Origin: Chara braunii
Taxonomy: Eukaryota; Streptophyta; Charophyceae; Charales; Characeae
Reading direction: 5' to 3'
DNA: 21,053 bases
NCBI GenBank assembly: GCA_003427395.1
Contig: BFEA01000318.1
Span: 840,329-861,381, forward strand
In this document: one piece after another, positions 17,600 through 21,053 of the stretch
Numbering within the stretch: position 1 is the first letter of the stretch
Layout of the letters: every line of letters starts with the position of its first letter
Position numbers and translations under genes: made by a program
The notes under the pieces: model-generated
Databases searched by the model: none
What the model was told of the DNA's origin: nothing
What the model saw: the letters and a program-made list of their open reading frames with translations, nothing else

Positions 17600-19455
17600 A
17601 TGGACCAAGACAACCGTGAAGACCATCCGGATTCAAATGAGGTGCCGCTGTCGGAAGAAGACCGTAAACGAATCCTGATAACGAAATGCTACGAAGACGG
17701 AATCTTCCCGGAGGATCTGAAACATGGGGAATTCGTCGTGGAAAACGATGTACGAGTCTTCAAGGTGAACCCGCAGATGGACAGACTAACAACGGCATGG
17801 CTTAAAGAGCGCACGGTAACGGTGATCTTCCAGGGAGAGGCGAGAGACTTACCGACCAAAACAAGAGAAGACCTCATCCGCGCATACGAGAATGGATGGT
17901 TTCGTAAGAAGACCTTCACCAGAGGTTTCAAGAGAGGGAGAGTGCATGGGGAAGGACCGAACGTAATGTCGTATGTGGCGAAGGCAAGAGAAATCGCGCA
18001 ATGGTTGATTGCCAAGGCAGATGACGTGGTGGTTATTAGAGGCGTGGAATATCGCATGTTATTTAAACCATGAATGACCAGGGCAGAATTGGAGGCACAG
18101 AGGAGACAGGAAGATGAGACAAAGTTCTGGGTGGTAGCGCTAAAAGTACCACTAAGAGCAATGTTTCATGTTGGCGACCTAGTAGCTCAGTCTATGGGAC
18201 CCATCATCCATCGTCATCCACCAGAGTCAGACCCTTCACAACCAAAGTTGATGAATCTGAAGTTCGACCTAGCAAGAGATGCCGAAGAAAGGTTCCAAGC
18301 CATACTTCCGATGATGCTGGAGGATGGGGAGAGGTATGAGGTACAATTCGTATGTAAATCAACACCATGGTGTAATCGGTGTCGTTGGTGGTTCCACACG
18401 GAAAACGAGGGTTGTCCAAGAGAAGGGGAGGCAGAGGAGAACGAGAGGGACGCGAGGGGCAGCACGAATCGAAGACCTCAACGAGGAGATGTAGTTTTCC
18501 AACGTTATATCCGAGGGGCGGCCAGGGAGCCAGGTATGAATAGTGCTGGAAGGGGGGGACCGAGTGAAGCAGGAGGAAGAGGACAGATACAGGAGTGTTC
18601 GGGCCTGGCGCGATCAGGGGAACGAGGTCATCACCACCAAGAAAGAGAACAACAGCCGAGGGTCGGTGTAAATCTCCAGAGAAGGGGACCACAGGGAGGA
18701 GCGATGCCGGACTTCAACGCAATGCGAGGCTCACAACTAGGAATGTGGGACCCGCCTGCCGAGGGGGGTCACCCGTACCTAACAGCTATGCAGTACAACC
18801 CCATGTGGCAGCAACCACAGGCAGCCGGTAATATGCATGGGCGATGTACCAACACAGGTCTACCAGGATATCAATTCTTTTCGCAGTTATTGGGACCCAT
18901 CCTTTCAAACCTGGGAGTCGGCAATAACTGGGGCTCAAGACCAGGGGTGGGCGACCGATACCGACAAGAGGAGGGAGAAGGATGGAAGAACGAGTAGTCA
19001 CGGAAGACGGAGTCCATGGCGTCCCAACAAAAGAAGACCAGACGAGAGCTCAAGCGGAAGAGGAATAGGCCAGCGCTTCTAATGCCATAAGCTATCACTC
19101 CCAGAACGACAACAGAGGAACGACAGAGAAACGAACGACAATTCCAGATGGCGTGCACACACACGATGTCGGGGAAAAAGACTACGAAGAGAAACTGTTG
19201 ATGCCCCTGGTTTGTACTCTACTAGGCCAGGAAGCATATATCCTAGGGCTAATTAGCAGAGGAGGACAAACGATGTTGCCCTCAACTACTTTCCGGGGAA
19301 TTCCATCCCCAAAATTGGAGAATGTGCTAGTGGAACTAGGACTCTCAACCACTTTCCTTAGGGTGATCAACGACCGGATGCCAGTGGACCGTAACCTGGA
19401 ATCAGGATACATTCAGGAAGTACTTGCGGAGGAATGGCAGGGGACGAGCCCATAG
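17600..19455 (+). pseudogene. LINE ORF1 (nucleic-acid-binding protein), interrupted
   Basis: ORF1 proteins coat LINE RNA and accompany it to the target. The reading starts at ATG 17600 and runs 157 codons to a TGA at 18071-18073. The same frame resumes at once with ATG and runs to 18997, so the two parts are one ORF with a single in-frame stop. The first part and the start of the second (FWVVALKVPLRAMF, KLMNLKFDL) look like the DUF4283/RRM-type region of plant LINE ORF1. Residues C100, C103, H108 and C114 of the second part form a zinc knuckle (CX2CX4HX5C, one residue longer than usual). A Gly/Arg/Gln-rich tail follows. Coding character then moves to the +1 frame (to 19082, Arg-rich) and the +2 frame (19069-19455), implying two further frameshifts, or a separate small ORF at the end. 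Confidence 0.8.
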
Positions 19456-19516
19456 CAAGACGGAGACCGAAGGACTCTTATAGGAGGGGAGCGGATCCAA
19501 GAGACGGCCGCAGAGA

Positions 19517-20410
19517 ATGGAACCACACCGGCACATGGGGAGAATTAAGATAGGCACCTAGAACTTGAAGGGCGTGGGGGACTCGGGAGGTAGGCAGAAA
19601 GGTCGCAGACTCACGCAATGGATACACAAGAAGAATCTGGATATCGTTTTTATCCAAGAAACTAAATTCTTAGAAGCTAAGCTAGCTCAACTAATGGATT
19701 GGTGGGACGGGCCTCAGCTTTGGTCCTCGGCAAGGGGTACCAAGGGAGGGACAACCATTTTTGTACACAAAAGGATTGAAGCAGAGTTAGTGGACTACGA
19801 TGCGGACCTCTGGGGACGTTGGGTATGGCTCAAACTGAGCATCGAGGGGAGGGTGTTAGTGGTAGCAACAGTTTATGCCTCGAATAAACCTAACGAGAGA
19901 CTGCGTTTTATTACAGCACTGCCATACTGTCTACCAAGATTTGAGAACATGGTGATAGGGGGTGACTGAAACCTTGTGTGCAGCCTAGGGTTAGATTCAG
20001 AATCGGAAGAGACACTGAAGAGGGATAGGGAAGCATTGTTACGATGGAAGGAAGCGTGGGAACTAGTGGATATTTACAGAGTGCTGCATCCTCAGGCGCT
20101 AGGTTTCACGTGGTTTGCGTGCACTCCACAGGCGGCCGGAGCCAAAAGAAGACTAGACTTTTTCTTGACAGCAGGCGCCTGCACACAAAACACACAGTCA
20201 GTGACGGAATCGTATGCATCCATGTCGGATCACAAGCCGGTCATTATGGATATGACCTGGTCAGAAGAGAATCAGACGGGCCTGGGTCACTTCAGGCTAA
20301 ACACGCAAAACCTACAAGATGCAGGCTGGGTAGACTGGATAAACAAACACTGGCAATCATGGCAACAAACGAAGGAACACAAGGTATTCGTGAAAACTGG
20401 ACTTGAAAAA
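19517..20410 (+). pseudogene. LINE ORF2 N-terminus: AP-like endonuclease domain, with two stops and no RT
   Basis: The LINE endonuclease nicks target DNA to prime reverse transcription. The frame starts at ATG 19517 (another at 19535). It reads KIGT, then a TAG at 19559-19561 where the family normally has Trp, then NLKG. Catalytic landmarks follow in order: IQETKF (metal-binding Glu), VVATVYAS, GGD, a TGA at 19967-19969, then N, then FTWF, RRLDFFLT and SDHKPV. All expected active-site residues are present, and both stops can be explained as TGG to TAG or TGA changes. The domain is complete, but the ORF ends about 45 codons after SDHKPV, where unrelated palindromic sequence starts. A normal ORF2 would continue for several hundred residues with the reverse transcriptase. 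Confidence 0.88.
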
Positions 20411-20589
20411 TAGTCCAGTTTGCAAATATGCAATTATTTTTTCTGAAAAAATAATTTTCCATTGGCCAATATACTTGAAATAATCGTTTTTTTTTTCTTC
20501 TTAAAATAATAATTATTTTAAAATTCAAGAAGGCCATGCAGTGGAGGCTTCGAAAACAAAATATTTTTCGCCAAGTCCACTTTGTTTTC
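20394..20589. repeat. Cluster of consecutive perfect palindromes
   Basis: In 196 bases: AAACTGGACT/AGTCCAGTTT (20394-20421, 10 bp, loop 8); TTGCA/TGCAA (20420-20433); AATTATTTTTT/AAAAAATAATT (20432-20456, 11 bp, loop 3); ATTGGCCAAT (20461-20470); TGGCC/GGCCA and CTTGAA/TTCAAG (20463-20536), enclosing TTAAAATAAT/ATTATTTTAA (20501-20521, 10 bp, one-base centre); and GAAAACAAA/TTTGTTTTC (20552-20589, 9 bp). All arms listed are perfect. The first starts where the LINE ORF2 loses homology to its family. I do not recognise the element. Confidence 0.85.
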
Positions 20590-20785
20590 AGCTTTGCACT
20601 TGACATTTCTGCTCGTCTCACTGTATGTATCCGGTCTCTTAAATCAGACACTAGGATATTCTGGCACAACAGATATAGCTCCCAACAATGGACAGGAGCG
20701 GTTAAAGGAGGAGCTACTAGAGGGAGGTGCTTATATTACTATGCCTAATGTTGAACCTCCCTCATTTTGTCCGAGGGCTATCGGC
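20590..20785. other. Unassigned sequence between the palindromes and the microsatellite
   Basis: A plus-strand frame is open from 20582 into the microsatellite, with a hydrophobic start resembling a signal sequence. It has no start ATG and ends in repeat DNA. No gene is called. Confidence 0.4.
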
Positions 20786-20880
20786 AGATGGATGGACAGA
20801 CAAACAAACAGACAGACTGACGAACAGACACTCACAAACAGACAGACAGACAAACAGACAGACAGATAGATAGACAGACA
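20786..20880. repeat. Degenerate ACAG/ACAA/ATAG tetranucleotide microsatellite
   Basis: Repeated GACA-type units with ACAAACAG, ACAGACTG and GATAGATAGACAG variants. All apparent frames across it (Asp-Arg-Gln-Thr repeats, or Cys-Leu-Ser-Val on the other strand) come from the repeat. Confidence 0.95.
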
Positions 20881-21037
20881 AAAGCCTCTCAACTTTAAAA
20901 TGTAAAATACGTAGATCACTTGATCTCTTTCCGTTTTTGAATTTGGAACTCACAGGCCCCTTTCAAACTTCAAAATGTAAAACTCACTGATGCCTTTCCA
21001 ACTTCTACATAGATAGTCCGTAGACCCTTCTTCGTTT
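20881..21037. repeat. Degenerate minisatellite, period about 34-37 bp
   Basis: CAACTTTAAAATGTAAAA near 20889 recurs as CAAACTTCAAAATGTAAAA near 20963. GGAACTCAC (20946) recurs as AAACTCAC (20980), each followed about 8 bases later by CCTTTC and then CAACTTC or CAAACTTC. About four diverged copies. Confidence 0.6.
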
Positions 21038-21053
21038 CCCCCCCCCCCCCCCC
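21038..21053. repeat. Poly(C) run at the end of the window
   Basis: Sixteen C to the last base. A homopolymer at the very end is typical of a contig that stops because reads cannot cross it, or of a sequencing tail. Confidence 0.9.

Larger units (their letters stand above)
16467..20395 (+). mobile_element. 3'-truncated, mutated non-LTR retrotransposon (LINE, L1-like)
   Basis: The order is a 5' leader with tandem repeats (16581-17119), ORF1 with a zinc knuckle (17600-19455, broken), a 61-base gap, and ORF2 starting with an AP-like endonuclease (19517 onward, broken). The reverse transcriptase, the 3' UTR and the poly(A) tail are missing: sequence changes character near 20395 at a palindrome cluster. 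LINEs usually lose their 5' ends on insertion, so a copy with a 5' leader but no 3' half was probably cut by a later insertion, deletion or rearrangement. The 5' boundary at 16467 is inferred from the end of the 55-bp motif. Confidence 0.85.

Noticed and set aside
18204-18692. 162-codon minus-strand frame inside LINE ORF1
   Set aside because: Antisense shadow of ORF1; the plus strand has the zinc knuckle and LINE order.
20582-20869. Possible secreted-protein exon (hydrophobic N-terminus, preceded by a TTTGTTTTCAG acceptor-like string)
   Set aside because: No ATG start, it runs into a tetranucleotide microsatellite, has no recognisable domain, and the acceptor string is also an arm of a palindrome.

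Overview
The window looks like nuclear DNA from a plant-lineage eukaryote, and almost all of it is decayed mobile-element and repeat DNA. No intact host gene is visible. The lineage is inferred from three things: a plant-type LINE (RRM/DUF4283-like ORF1 with a zinc knuckle, then an AP-endonuclease ORF2), a retrotransposon primer-binding site matching plant tRNA-Asp, and a U6 snRNA-like sequence. The LINE protein reminded me of elements from charophyte algae such as Chara, but that is from memory and unchecked.

Layout. 1-460: an (AC)n microsatellite. 461-836: a 360-bp hAT-like MITE with perfect 11-bp terminal inverted repeats and a perfect 8-bp target-site duplication. 901-1383: a candidate LTR end followed by a tRNA-Asp-type primer-binding site. 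1384-3968: AT-rich, gene-free DNA with a 25-T tract, a hairpin and a two-copy tandem repeat. 3969-7236 and 13797-16109: about two units, each up to 2984 bp, of a non-coding AT-rich element in direct tandem. Each unit ends in a polypurine tract followed by the start of the next LTR-like unit.

The second unit is split by a 6.56-kb, mostly GC-richer block (7237-13793) flanked by a possible ATT duplication. The block carries no convincing gene. It holds a 123-bp tandem repeat (9451-9775), an array of ten hairpin-forming repeats (9976-10802), a GCAGCA-rich tract (11480-11990) and a U6 snRNA-like pseudogene on the minus strand (12917-13011). A 55-bp motif with a near-terminal hairpin closes the block (13737-13791) and recurs at 16412-16466, just before the LINE.

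16467-20395 is a 3'-truncated LINE: a 5' leader with 129-bp repeats, a broken ORF1, and an ORF2 that stops after the endonuclease domain with no reverse transcriptase. Its end coincides with a cluster of perfect palindromes (20394-20589). The window closes with an ACAG-type microsatellite, a minisatellite and a terminal C run.

The most unusual signal is the hairpin array. Ten copies share a 20-nt core, while the arms outside it differ from copy to copy mostly by transitions and still pair with each other. That is the covariation pattern expected of a selected RNA or single-stranded DNA hairpin. I do not recognise this family.
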